Assembly: GCA_003008705.1 (NCBI GenBank) | Contig: PDUO01000037.1 | Span: 307,765 to 371,764, forward strand | Reading direction: 5' to 3' | DNA length: 64,000 nt | Origin: Pezicula radicicola | Taxonomy: Eukaryota; Ascomycota; Leotiomycetes; Helotiales; Dermateaceae | Part shown: positions 1 to 13,348 of the stretch, in pieces | How positions within the stretch are numbered: position 1 is the stretch's first letter | Layout of the letters: every line of letters starts with the position of its first letter | Notes under the pieces: model-generated | Told to the model about the DNA's origin: nothing | The model's database searches: none | The model's input: only the letters and a program-made list of their open reading frames with translations | Program-made: the position numbers and the translations under genes

Positions 1-2291
1 TATTAGTAATTCTATTAAAATAGACTACTTCTTTATATTATTATATATCTAAATAACTAAATATAATTTCTTAAATACTTAGAGAGTACCTAGATACTTA
101 ACTTTATTAATAAAATAAGAGTTAAAAAGATATATATCTAAAGGAATATTCTTTAGTTTAATAATCTTAAAGACTCCCTTTTCTAAAAGTCTAGTAATCT
201 CTTTCCTTTATAATATTATAAATTATAGCTTTTATAAGTTATTATTATTTTAAATAAATATAGAAATATTTACTATAGCTATTAGTAGTAGATACTTTTA
301 TAGATAGTTATAATCTTATTATAATAGTTATTCTTAATTTCCTCTACTAGATAGATTAAATAAGTCTAGATTACTTAATTATACTATTAGAGTAATTTTA
401 TTTTATATAATTTTATTTAAGTTATTTTTATTTAAGTTATTTCTATTAAAGGTATTTTCTTTTAAAGTATTTTAGTTTAAGGTATTTTTATTTATTAAAG
501 ATATTTTATCTAAGGTATTTCTACTAATTAAAGGTATTTCTTTAAAGGTATTCTAAGACTCTTCTAACTAGTAATATAGTTTTATTATTATTAATTAGAA
601 TAGTATTAACCTATATAGTAATTAGAGTATATATATTTCTCCCTTAATAATAAGAAGTATATATAGACCTTTCTAGCTTCTAGCTTAGTATTATAAATAT
701 AATAAGACTCTTGGTCTAAAGCTTAGCTATAGACCTTAAAAGGGACTTAGTATAAAGAACTAAGTAGTATATAAGGTAAGGAGATTATATAATAAGTATT
801 ATATAATAAGGATTAGTAGATTAGTTAGATTAGTTAGATTAGTTATAGAAAGTATTAATCTAAGGGATCTTAATAATTTATACTTATAAAGGTTCTATAT
901 AAGTAGATAGTTATTCCCTCTTAGATAAAAGCTTTATACTTAACTTAAATATAGTATCTTTATATATACTTAGTAATTAGTAACCTTATTACTTTATTAA
1001 CTTAGTAATAGTATCTCTACCTTACTATCTAAAACCTAATATTACCTCTTTTAACTAATACTAGACTAAAGGACTACCTTATATTATACTTAGTCTATAT
1101 TTCCTTCTCTCTAGATTATAATAGATAAGTTTAATAGTAGGTTATAGATAATAGTTATCTATAATCTATTATATATATTTAGTATATCTACTACTTATTT
1201 CTCTACTTAGAGCTTCTAGACTTTACTTATAACCTTCTTAATTACTACTATATACTAGGTAATAATAAAGGAGGGTATATCTAATTCTAATATTTATAGA
1301 TAGACTCTAAAGACTAGAAGTATTAGAACTAGTCTATCTAGACCTATAGAATTATTAATTACTTTAAATACTATCTATAGTATTATTATCTTATTAAGGT
1401 TAGATAATTTAAAAGAAATAATCTAGTAGATATATCTAATTAGGTTATAATATCTCTTAACTATACTAATAAAGTTATATACTTCTATAGATATTCCTTT
1501 TATATCTATATCTATTATAATTATATATTATTTAAATTCTTAACTTATAAAGTTCTTACTAATATTATAAATAATAATATTTAATAGTCTAAGATATATA
1601 TTAATCTAGTAGTTTCTTAATATATCCTAAGTATATTTTATACTAATATTTTATAGTTATTTATCTATTTAAAAATATATTCCTTTATTAATAATATATA
1701 ATATTAATAATAATTATATAATTAAAATTAATATTATCTTAGAGGGTAAAATAAAATCTACTAGATAATTTCTTATATCTTTAGTAATAGTAGTAGAACT
1801 TAATAAGGTATTCTAGAGCTTTCTTTTTAATATTATAATTAGTATATTTAAGTAATCTTTAAAGTTAATTAATAACTAGATATCTAAATCTATAATAAAG
1901 TTATTTTAATTTAATAATTATTAGATAGTATAGATTCTAATTAATAGATTTAATAATAAAAGATTAGAGTATTAGAGGAGGTTACTATAGAAGAAATAAG
2001 TACCTATAGTACCTTACTACTAGTATTAATACTTTACTACTAACTAAGAGATTATTAAGATTATTATAGTAGACTTATAATCTATCTATATCTACTAGGT
2101 AAAGTAGAAATAAGGTATCTACTTTAATAATATAAAATTTAACCTTACTAACTAGTATTATTAACTATATAGATCTAATAGATAAGGTTAATCTAATTCT
2201 AAATTATATATTTACTTAGTCTCTAGTAGAGATATCTAGTTTAATAGTTTTATTAAGTATCTAGAAGGTATAGAACTATTTATATCTATCT

Positions 2292-2346
2292 ATTAATTAT
2301 TCTAAGACTCTTATATTAATTATTCTAAGACTCTTATATTAATTAT
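2292..2346. repeat. 23-bp tandem repeat, about 2.4 copies
   Basis: The unit ATTAATTATTCTAAGACTCT plus TAT is repeated head to tail without a mismatch in the RIP block. The copies are identical although the surroundings are heavily mutated, so the duplication probably post-dates the mutation. Confidence 0.7.
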
Positions 2347-2651
2347 AATACCTATAAATAATATAGAGGTATATCTAAAGATACTTAATTTATATATAAA
2401 AGGATTATTATCTTTATTCCCCTAGGTAGCCTTAGGAAATAATTCTTCCTTACTACTTATCTAATTTCCCTTATTAGATAGATTAAATTAATTTCCTCTA
2501 GTAGTCTAGAAAAATAAATTAAGTCTAGTAGAGTAGATAAAGACTTTATCTACTAGAATTAAAGCTATTAATATTATATCTTCTAGTCTAAAATTACTAA
2601 TTAAAGTATTATATAAGTTTATAAGGTAGGTATCTAGAGAGGTACTAGGTT

Positions 2652-2731
2652 TATTATTATAGTCTATTTTATTATTATAGTCTATTTTATTATTATAGTC
2701 TATTTTATTATTATAGTCTATTTTATTATTA
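2652..2731. repeat. 18-bp tandem repeat, more than four copies
   Basis: The unit TCTATTTTATTATTATAG repeats perfectly head to tail. It is a minisatellite inside the RIP block with no coding content. Confidence 0.8.
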
Positions 2732-4357
2732 AGATTACTAGTACTAGTCTTAGACTCTTTATCTTCTTTTATATCTCCCTTAAAATTAATAAGATATTAG
2801 TAGAATATCTATTATAACTATAGTAGCTTTTCTTATTTCTATTTATCTCTAGTCTTATCTCTTTCTTTTATAAGGTATTTCTAAGAATAATAGCTCTCCT
2901 TTCTATAGATAAAGTATTTTTATATTTATTTAAACTACTTATATTTAATTCCCTTATAACTATTATAAGTCTAGTTAATATAACTATTATTCTAATAGTA
3001 CTAGTAGTCTATAAAGAAGATACTAGTAGATATAGATTACTCCTTTTTATATATAATAATAGAAGATTTTAGTTTATTTAATAAGCCTCTAATAGTTATT
3101 AGTAGATTAGAGATAGTATTTTAATAAGCTAGTATCCTCTAGTATACTATAATAAGCTTATTATAGAAGAAGTTATTACTATATAGATCTACTTATAATC
3201 TATATTATAAGCTTTAGAGCTTATTAACTAAGAGTTATAGAGCTTCTTCTATTAACTTTCTAGTATTTTCTTATATAATTATATAGAGTAAGATTAAGTT
3301 CTAGATATTAAGGTTCTTCTTATAGTAGTTAAGGTCTTTAAAGAAATTATAATAGTAATTATAAATAAACTTAATAAACTTCTTATTAAGTTTATAATTA
3401 TAGTAGTTACTATAGACTAGGCCCTTTAATATAATAGGAAATACTAGTTTATATCCCTCTAGTAGTAAACTAGCTCTTATATAGATATTATAAAAGATTA
3501 TTAGCTTAAAGTTAAAACTATTATTACTACTACTATACTTCTAATTATCTATATATAGTTTTATTACTATTACTAGCTCTCTTATATATATCTATAGATA
3601 TACTAATAGACTTCTCTTATTATAATAGTCTTAGAGAAGTATTATTTACTTATAGAGAGGAGAGAGAAGGAGTAAAAAAGTTAGTTCTAATTATTTATTA
3701 TAACTTAGATACTCTATATATAATATCTTAGAGGGGGTTAGTTTCTTATTAGTAGGTATAAATAGATAGTTCTTAATAGCTCTAGGTTATACTAGTCTAT
3801 ATAGATTACTAGTAGTCTATAAGTAATACTTAGGGTAGAGGTATTTAAGGTATATCTAGTATCTTAATCTATATATTCTTATTCCCTTTATATCCTTATA
3901 GATAACCTTAATCTCCTTATTAATCTATTTATATAGTTCCTCTTCTTCTAGAATAACTATAAGAGTATTAGGGATTAAGATATACTTATTATAAGATAGT
4001 ATATAGACTCCTTATATAAGTAGTTATTTCTTAAGTATACTATTTATCTTAGGGCTAAGTTATATAAAATCCTTCTTAGTCTATCCTTTAAAATTATATT
4101 AGAAGATCCTTTAGAGATAGTAGTTAATATTATTATTAATACTATAGGAGTAGGCCTTTATAGTTATATACTCTTAAATCTCTTCTAGTATTACTATCCT
4201 ATTTACTAGATTAATCCTATTTTCCTAGTACTTAATCTTCTCCTTTTATTCTTATTTATTATTTATTATTATTTATAGAGGTAGAGTAATTAATATTTAG
4301 TATATTTTAAGGTTATTATTATCTTTTAAAAGGTTAGATAACTTTCTAATCTATATA

Positions 4358-5060
4358 TCTACTAATTAGTATTAGTATATATTATATTTTATAATATAAT
4401 TATATACTATAATACCCTATAGCTATAGTAACCTTTAGTAGTCTATAGTTCACTATAACTAAAAGTACTACTTTCGTATATAACTCCGGCTAGAGTAGTT
4501 ACGTAATATTAGTTTATATATTATATACTTCCTTGTTAGGACTAGTGTATATTATAAGATGAACTAGCCGAATTAGATAGATAGAGAAGGAGATAATTAA
4601 ACTAGTATTTTATTAGTTTATAGTTTAGTTAGAAAGAGTACTAGTTTAGGTAGGAATAGCGAGGTCTAATTTTAAGTAGGCTATATAAGGTAATTCGTGT
4701 AAACTACCTAATAAGGTAATATATACGATTATATACTTATAATACATGTTTTGTCTTATATAGTGTTTTGTTTTGTTTTGTTTTACTTATTTGTTTTACT
4801 TACTTGTTTTATATACCTAGTAAAGATTTCCTTATATAATAATCTATATAACTAAGTCTATACTAAATGTAGTAGTCTATACAACTAACCTTTTATATAT
4901 AGATGTCTCTCTTTCTTTAGTAGATAGATAACTTTGAATCAAGTCTTTAAGTTCCCTATATACTATTGTCTTTATATAAATATTACCTCTATTATCTATT
5001 ACTTCTCTTCTCTGTTCGACGCCTTATACAGCCTATATTTATAGTGTACCTTAGGGTATA
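4358..5060 (+). repeat. Less-mutated repeat copy, inverted relative of 8440-9128
   Basis: This stretch keeps CA, TG and CG and can be aligned by eye with the reverse complement of about 8440-9128. Shared landmarks are CTACTTTCG followed by TATAACTCCGGCT, ACATGTTTTGT with repeated TTTTG, and CTCTGTTCGACGC near the inner end. Differences are mostly C/T and G/A, as RIP would give. It lacks the terminal repeats of the 7794-9216 element, so it looks like a truncated member of the same family in the opposite orientation. Confidence 0.7.
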
Positions 5061-7793
5061 TCTATATACTGTATTTTCCCAACGATAGTATAATTAGTTA
5101 TACTAGTATTAATCCTTATTAACTAATCTACTATATTCTACTAGTAGTTCTTATTTAGTTTAGATATATATAGGTCTATTAATATTAGATTTAATTAGAT
5201 TCCTAATAACTAATAACTAAGAGAGTAGTTCTTATAGTTAAAACTAACTATTAAGCTAATCCCGAATAGGCTTAGTTTCGGTATAGACTACTAGCTTCTA
5301 ATTAGCTAGGGCGACGAGCTTTAATATATAAAATAACTAATAAATAAAATACTAGATATTAATATTATAATACTTAGATTATTATTTTACTTATATATTT
5401 AATTATTCTTATAATCCTCTTTAGTTCTCTATTATAAATAAACTAGTTTTTTTCTAGATTCTGAATAGTTTAAAAAATAGTTTTCTAACTTCTTTAGTTT
5501 AGATTCTTATTAATTAAATATATCTTTATATTAGTTTTATAAAGGATTAAAGAAGTATTAGTATATATTATTATTATTTTAATTTCTATTAGTTCTCTTA
5601 TTCTTAGATTATATTATAAATTTTTTTTTTAGAATAATAAGAATATTTACTTAAAAGAGTATATTTCTTTTCTAGAGAAAGAAGTTAAAGTATATAATTA
5701 GCTCTAAGGAGTATATCTCTAGTTATCCTTTAAATAAAGAGAAGATCTTATTTATCTAAATAGGTTTAGTTTAAATTAAGGGCTTCTTTCCTTTATCTAG
5801 GTTAAGATAGAAGTTAAAAAGGGTTTCTTAAGATTTCTAGTTTTATATATTAACTAAATAGAAGGGAACTAGTTTTTAGAGTTTAAATATATACTAATAG
5901 ATATTAGAATTTAGTCTAATATTAGAAAGGGGGAGAATAACTTCTACTTCTATAAAGATAATTAAGGTAGTTCTAAAAGTACTAAGGATCTTTCTTAGTC
6001 TAAGGTTTTAGAGGGTTTAGAAAGGTTTAAGGAGAGAGGTTTAGTTTCTTTATTAAATAATAAATCTATAGTCTATTATACTTATTATATATACTTAGTA
6101 AGGTTAGTATATAATAAAGAGAGTAAGTTTATTTTTAGTATTAATTAATCTTTTTATTCTTTAAAAAGTTAACTTAGTCTAGGTCTAATATTTTTATTAA
6201 GATATACTTCTTAAAGTTAAAAGTTAAATTAAATTATACTCTTAGTTAATAAATAGTTTCTTTTAACTAGAGAGTTTTATTATTAAATAGTATAAGTATT
6301 ATTTTTTAAGACTTTTTCTTTAAGAATAAATAAATAAGTTTTATTTTTATTAAATTAAATTAAATAATATTTTTATTTCTTAATTAATAGATTTTCTTTA
6401 TTTCTCTTTTAAAAGTTTATATATTCTTCTTTATACTAAAGGATAATACTATAATTAAGATATTATCTAAACAAAAGATAAACTTTATTAAATTAATAGA
6501 AAAGAGGTTTCTAATATAAATAAGAAAGAAGATAAATAAGATTAAAATTCTTTAAAGGATTCTTATATTAATTTCTTAGAACTCTTTAGTTTAATTATTA
6601 AAGAAGAGTTTAAAAAGTTTATTACTTATAAATAAGTATATTTAAAATATAAGACTAATAAATAGATATAGTTATTTAAAGGTATTTAGAAATTTATTCT
6701 TTACTATATAATTAAAAATCCCTTTAATATTTAAAAAGAAAGAGAATATAATTAATCTATATCTCTTATTATATTTAACTTTATTAGTAAGAAGAAGAGT
6801 TATATTAATTACTAACTTTTTAAACCTCTCTTTTATCTATAAAGAATAAAAGAGATTAATTATCTTAGCTAGAAAACTAAGTTTCTAAACTAGTATTCTT
6901 TTATTAACCTTTCTAAGATAGTTTAAGAGGGTAATAACTCTATATACCTTTAATATAATATAGTTTAATTTCTTTAATTTCTTTAAGATAGTTCTTATAG
7001 TAAAGGAGAGTAATATAAAGTAAGTAGAAGGTTTAAAGGATACTCTTATAAGTCTAGAGGATAATATCTTAGATAATCCTATTTAGTCTTAGTATTTTTC
7101 CTTTAATCTTAGTAAAGTAAGTATTTTTAAGTTTAATAATAGATAGAGAGGGTTATTCCTAACTCTTAGAGGGTTAATAATTATCTTAGGAAGGTTTATT
7201 TAACTAAAGAAAAAGGGGGAAGAGGATCTATCTTAAAGTTAAGTACTTTCTATAAAAGAAGGTTTCTAAAGTTATATAAGATTAAATACTTAGGATCCTA
7301 CTTATCTTATTATCCTTTATATATACTATAGTCTTAAAAATACTCCTTAAATCTTCTTTCTCTAGGAAGTAAGTATTTTTAGTCTAAAGGTAATTTACTT
7401 TTAATTATAAGTTAGTATTTAAATAATATTTTTATCTAAGAATTATTTTTTATCTTAATTCTTTAAGTTCTATAGATTACTATAGTTTAACTTTAATTCT
7501 TTAGTTTATTTTTAAAATATTAAACTTAGTTACCTTAGTAATTATATAGATAAACTTAAAGATTATTATATTTAAAAGATTATTTTCTTTATTTATAATA
7601 AGGTTATAAAGGGCTTTATTATCTTAGACCCTAAGATTCTTAAAAAACTAGGAATTAAGGGTTCTATAACTATTAATATTCTCCTTAAGGGAATAAGAAA
7701 AACCTTCTTAATTTACTTTTTATATATTAAATAGATATTATTAAACTAGGTTATTAGTAAAGGGTAAAAAGATTCCTTATAAATTAAAGAGTA
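5061..7793. repeat. RIP-eroded AT-rich block
   Basis: No coding frame remains. CA, TG and CG are nearly absent apart from a patch at 5260-5320. It separates the two inverted repeat copies. Probably a dead transposable element; I could not recognise a protein relic by eye. Confidence 0.7.
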
Positions 7794-9216
7794 CTTAGGT
7801 GCCCTTCTATAGGCACTTGAACTAGGATTAAACTAGACTTGAACTAGGCTTGAACTAGGCTTGAACTAGGCTTAAATAAGTCTAATAGATCCTAGTATAA
7901 TTAAGCCTAGCTTTTAGTAGTTTAGAGTAGATCCTAGTAATTTAAACTTATTTTAACCCTTAGAGCCCTAAAGCCCCCTATAACTATAGGGCCTTGTAAG
8001 GGTTAACTTTAACCTTTAATATCTTAGGAACTACTAGTCCTATTTAGGTAATTTCAATTATTATAAGACTATTATAGTATAAAGTACTATATACTTCCAA
8101 AATTACCTTTATAGCTTTATTATTTAAGCTATTACACTATTATATAATTTTTAACTTATAAACTATTTATAATCTTCTCTAAATCTAAGAATTAAGTATA
8201 GTTTATAAAACTTAATTAATTAATTTAAGTAATTTTAACTATTATAAGACTATTATAGTATATATTATTATATTATTCTAAATTTATAACTATACCTATA
8301 TTAGTAAGCTAGTTATATATCTTATTAGTTTTTAAGTTATAAACCTCTTATAACTTAACTAAAAGACTAATCTAAACTACCTAGTTATTACTAATATCAG
8401 GTTACAGGCTATAAGTATAGGGTGAAATAGGGTAGGTAGGTAGGGTAGGCACAGCCTAAAGTATACTATAAATATAGAGTAGTAGGAGGTGCGTCGAACA
8501 GAGTTATAATAGACAGATAGGAGACAATAATATATAGAACTAAAGACTTGAATTCGAAGTTATCTATCTACTAAGAAAGAGATACTATCTATATACAAAA
8601 GGCTAGTCGTAAAGACTACTATATTTAGTATAGACTAATTCATATAAACTACTAAGTTAGGAAGGCTTTGCTTTACTTATAAAACACTAATGAAATAAAA
8701 CAATATAAAATAAAACAAAACATGTATTATAAGCGTATAGTTGTATAAACTACCCTAATAGGTAGTTCGTACAAATTACCTTATTTAGTCTACTTAATTA
8801 GACCTTGCTATTCCTGCTTAAACAAGTAGTCTTTCCTTATGAACTAAAAACTAGTTTATAACTAGTAAAATACTAGTTTGCTTATCTCCTTCCTTATCCG
8901 TTCGATTCAGCTAGTTTAGTGTCNTATATATACTATTCCTAATAAGGAAATATATAATACAGAAACTAAGGTCACATGACTAATATAGCCGGAGTTATAC
9001 ACGAAAGTAGTAAATATTATTACAGGGGTTTAGTGACCACTAAAGGTCACTATAGCCACAGGGCTTTATAGTGCGTAATTATATTATAAAATACAACACG
9101 AACTACTCCGAACCACTCTAATCTACTAGGATCCTTTAAACCTAATTAAGCCTAGTTTAAACCTTATTTAATCTTAGTTTAAACCTAGTTTAAGCGCCTA
9201 TAGGAGGGTACCTAAG
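7794..9216. mobile_element. 1.42-kb TIR element with TA target duplication
   Basis: The left end CTTAGGTGCCC...CTATAGGCACTTGAACTAGG and the reverse complement of the right end CTTAGGTACCC...CTATAGGCGCTTAAACTAGG match over more than 30 bp, differing mainly by G/A and C/T. Both ends are flanked by TA (7792-7793 and 9217-9218), the target duplication of Tc1/mariner-type elements. Similarity continues inward for roughly 100 bp and includes repeated TTGAACTAGGC motifs near the left end. No transposase frame is present, so it is a non-autonomous or internally replaced element. The interior contains the repeat related to 4358-5060. One ambiguous base (n) lies at 8924. Confidence 0.7.
8036..8400. repeat. 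Diverged ~180-bp direct duplication
   Basis: The segment around 8046-8080, with the core TTATAAGACTATTATAGTAT, recurs around 8227-8262. Flanking similarities (TTTTTAACTTATAAAC versus TTTTTAAGTTATAAAC) suggest two tandem copies of about 180 bp inside the TIR element. Confidence 0.5.
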
Positions 9217-11290
9217 TAACTATTATATAATATATCTCTAATATACTTTATCTATTACTTATAAGTATATTATAGACTATAGTATTTCTAATAGTATAAT
9301 TAGTTTATATCTTACTTAACTAATTAAGTCTTTTATTATTTACTACTTATATATATTAAAGAATCCTTAGTTTCTTAATTACCTTATTAGTAAGTTAATT
9401 ATATAGTTAAATTCTTAAAGACTTATTTATAACCTTACTACTAAGAAGAAAGTTATATATAATAAATTATCTAGAGAATTATATAAGAACCTTATTATTC
9501 CTAGTCTTAAAGAGGACTAGATTATTTAGAACTACTAGTATACTTAAAGACTTATTCTTAACTCTATATTGCTTAGATTTTATTTTATTAAAAAGAATCT
9601 TACTACCTTTATTATTAAGAAGTAGTAATAACTTAATAACTTACTCTAGTATCTAATTAAAATAATAGTTAAGTATATAAGAGAAGAAGGAGTCCTAAAG
9701 GATAAGATTCTCTAGTTATCTATTAAAGATAATATTATTAGTTAATTAATTATTATTTACTAAGGGTTAGTAAAGAATAGACTACTTCTATATATACTCA
9801 TAAAGATTATTATTCTTTAATAATTAAAGATTATTATCTAATACTCTCTTCTTATAATATAAATACTTATTTATATAATTTACTAAGTCTTAGAGATATT
9901 AATAGAATATTTTACTTTAGATCTCTCTAGTCTAGAAAGAGATACTATTATTAATAATTTTATAATCTAGTCTAATAAGTACTTTATTTTTATTAGAAAC
10001 TATTATATTAACTCTATTAAATTAAATCTTTATTTTATAACTAATTATATCTTCTAATATAATATTACTTAGAATACTAGTACTAATAGTTAGTTAATTA
10101 GAAGAGCTTATAGAATAAATTAGAAAAAGGATATTAAGAACTACTATACTAATATTCCTAGTATATTCTAGAATTAAATTCTTAGTAATATTATTATAAA
10201 GATAATCTCTAGGGTAGTTACTAATCTCTCTAGTAATATTATTAATAAAGATAATTCCTAGAAAATTAATAACTCTAAAATTACCTTAGTATTAGGAAAT
10301 AATATACTAAGGGGAATAATGTTATAAGAGAAGATAATATCTAAGTATCTATTATTAATAAACTATTAATTACTATATAGTTAACTAAGTTTATACTTAA
10401 GACTACTATAAAAGAAATTATTAATATTAATAATAGTCTTATAGATTTACTCTCTATTTATTAAGTTAAGTTATTAAGTTAAAGAAGTATCTAGAAAAGT
10501 CTTTTTTATATTCCCCTTTACTTATCTTTTTATTATTATCCTCTATTCTTATTTCCCTCTTTTTAAGTTTAAAACTAAGTATAATTACTATCTAGAAGCT
10601 TAGATACTAAAGTTTAATTTAATTATTAATAATATCTAAGAGTTTTAAGGTATTAAATTATTAATATTATTATATAATTTAATATTAAAAAGAATTATTA
10701 AAAAAAAATATAACTTAATATTTATATTATTTAATATTAAATAAACTATTAAAAAGAAATATAATTTAATATTTATATTATTTAATATTAGAATAAATTA
10801 TTAAAAAAGAAATATAATTTAATACTTTTATAATAAAGTATTTAAATAAACTATTAAAAAGAAAAGAAAATTATTAAATTTAATTTTAAAATAAACTTTT
10901 AAATTAAAAGATAATAATATACTATAGTATTAAAATATAAATATTATTATAATAAACTTTAAATTTATAATAAAGAGATAAAAAATAATTTAAATAAAAA
11001 ATAATATAATTAATAATATAATATATTAAACTATTTTTAATTTATAATAAAGCTTTTAATAAAATATTTAATATTATTAGTTTAATTAAATATATAGTAT
11101 TTTTATAAAAGCTTTATTTTAATATTAAGAAAAATACTTTTTTAGTACTTTATAATATAAACTAAAGTAATTCACTATACTAGAATAATACTTATATATC
11201 TCTTTTATAAATAATATAAAGAATCTCCTTTAATCTACTCTAATATTCTCTAGAACATTATATCTTTACAATCGTAAAATCTATAAGACT
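9217..11290. repeat. RIP-eroded AT-rich block
   Basis: Again almost free of CA, TG and CG, with no open frame. The base composition returns to normal near 11250, just before the F-box gene. Dead transposon DNA is the likeliest content; the family is unknown. Confidence 0.7.
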
Positions 11291-11310
11291 TAGTGTAATA
11301 ACAAGAAAGT

Positions 11311-12721
11311 CTAATGGCGCCTCGTCCTTGCTGCTTCACGAGCCTGTCTTTGGGCCATGATTCTAGCCCTCCTTCGACTTGTATCTACGTTATGTTGCTT
11401 ATACGATCTAAGCAAGACTTCAAGAGCTATACCGTGGCTGGCAAAGGCGTTCTGAACGATTGAATGAGGCTCCCAGTGGAAGGGCTTGAAATTGGGGCTA
11501 TCGTCGGGGCTCACTAGATCCTCTATCAATCGGAGAGATCGTAATTTGGGAAGATTCGTGAGCTCTAAAATCCAGAAATAATCTGTTGGAGTCTCTATTT
11601 CGGTATAGGCATCTTCTCGTCCTGTAACGATCGCATCGGCAAGATGATCAAAGAAAACCTATTGTGCGATAAGTATACACATCGTGAAAAGGATACTGTT
11701 TAGTAGAGAGCGCTACCGTTAAGGTCTCCAAACTAATTGCAAGATGTCGAAAGATACCCGTACGTTCGATAGTAGCGAGGTTCCACGTGCTTCGAAATAG
11801 AAGACTTGACGTTATCTTTAAGTGCGCCAGATGCTTGAATCCTTCAAAATGGATAAAGGTGGCATTATCAAAGGTGACATTATTTGTGTAGGCTACTATC
11901 GAGAGATCCTGCAGAGTTTCTCTGACTGGCTCTAGATGATTATCAACAGATATTGGAGACAGGCCATTGACGGTGTTGATCGAAATGCGAAGGGACTGGA
12001 GTTCTCGAGGCCACTCAATGAATGGAGATAAAGAAGTATGTGGCCCAAATCCTTGGTCGATCCTGATGTGCCTCACGGTAGAGAACCTTGATTTTTTTGG
12101 AGGAATGAAATGAGAGATGGAGTGATCGTCAAGCGCATAAAACAACTGATCAGTATCATCAATACAGGCAATATGTATCTTCTCCATACGAGGTAACAGC
12201 AACAGCATCACCGCCTGCTCGACTGACGCATGATTTATGAAGATAGATCGCACAGGTAGCGTTGGGTTGATTTTATACACGTTTATATCAATCTTGGCCA
12301 TCTCTAAAATCAACGACTCCAGAGCAGGTAGATGAAACCCAAGAATTCGATCGAAAGCCAGATTGATGCTTTGAGGGAAGGCAACCCATCCGCAGGTAGG
12401 AGTCGATCTGAGTCTGAGATGACGAAGAAGTGCTCGCAAGTGGGCGTTTTCATTGAGACTCCGAAGAAGGCGCTCCACTGCCATCGGCTGGTCTGAGAGG
12501 AGAACGATATGGTTGTAAAGTATTGGTTGCAATGCTTGCATGAGCCTCTTGTTCGTCACACTCAAACGGCATAAGTCGGCGGCTTCTAAACAGTCGTCTG
12601 ATAAGATTTGAGAAATAATCTCAGTCGGCATGAAGGAGATTGCCCCCTCTGGCTTTCTGTTGAGTGACATGATGCTGTCGCGAACAAGTATCATGTAACG
12701 AAGGTGAGTGCGGTGAATCAA
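11311..12721 (-). CDS. F-box domain protein
   Basis: Two exons, 11717-12721 and 11311-11658, joined by a 58-nt intron (11659-11716) that opens GTAGCG, contains TACTAAAC and ends AATAG; splicing is in phase and gives about 450 residues. Near the N-terminus the stretch FMPTEIISQILSDD followed by the LCRLSVTNKRLMQAL pattern is a typical fungal F-box, which would bind Skp1 in an SCF ubiquitin ligase. The rest has irregular leucine-rich segments (LRHLRLRST, LESLILEMA, LQSLRIS, LETLTVF) that usually form the substrate arm. A second possible start is the methionine at 12670. The substrate is unknown. No lesion was seen although the RIP block ends a few tens of bases from its stop codon. Confidence 0.75.
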
Positions 12722-13348
12722 CCAAATGGATGAACTCTGAAACTCTGAGAAAGTGAAAAGGAGGTTCTCTTCTCATGGAATATAGGTTCTGGTCGAGCGT
12801 GATGGTGTTTACGTTGTGAATAGTTCCGGAATAGGAAGGTACTTATAAGACTCGGTGCGGGGTAAGTTTAGGCTCACCGCCTTTGTGGCACAGGGCGGTA
12901 AGAAAACCTGAGAGAAATGTTGCAATCGGTTCTTTGAAATTGTAGCCAAGTGATATTTACCAAACATGTCGTATATTTTCGACGAGATGGATGTTTGGTG
13001 GTTGTCTGCACGAGAAACGGTGACTTCCATATTAGGAAGGGCGAGACGAGCAATAACCCACCCTCGTTAGAGAACGAACCTCAATTCTTTCTTTGAACCC
13101 ACGTAAATGAAGGCATATTTGTTATAGACTGCTACACTAGCCATTTCTTTGGAATATTATCATCGTTGTGCCGTCTATCAACTTGCCTGAATGAGAGACT
13201 TTCGCTAAGGACATAGGTATGAGATTTCTCCAGTAACTATAGGATGACACACCGGAAGTTGACTACCAAATAGTTGGAAACCGCGCTCTCTCTCTCTCTT
13301 TAGATCGAACCTGACTTGTTCACTACAGCCATCTGGTTAAGCTGCGAC
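12722..13348. other. Intergenic stretch, nothing recognised
   Basis: The stretch upstream of the F-box gene holds a short minus-strand frame (12809-13030) with no recognisable domain and a CT microsatellite near 13290. It probably holds the promoters of the two flanking divergent genes. Confidence 0.5.

Larger units (their letters stand above)
1..4357. repeat. RIP-eroded AT-rich transposon remnant block
   Basis: No open frame of useful length exists on either strand. The sequence is almost only A and T with scattered CT/AG steps, and the dinucleotides CA, TG and CG are nearly absent over kilobases, which is the expected end state of repeat-induced point mutation. I infer decayed transposon copies but cannot name the family. 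Short tandem repeats lie inside it. Confidence 0.8.

Noticed and set aside
2652..2731. CRISPR-like regular repeats
   Set aside because: Repeats are contiguous without spacers, in a eukaryotic AT-rich block; they are simple minisatellites.
12809..13030. 73-codon minus-strand frame
   Set aside because: No domain, no intron, and it lies in the upstream region between two real genes.
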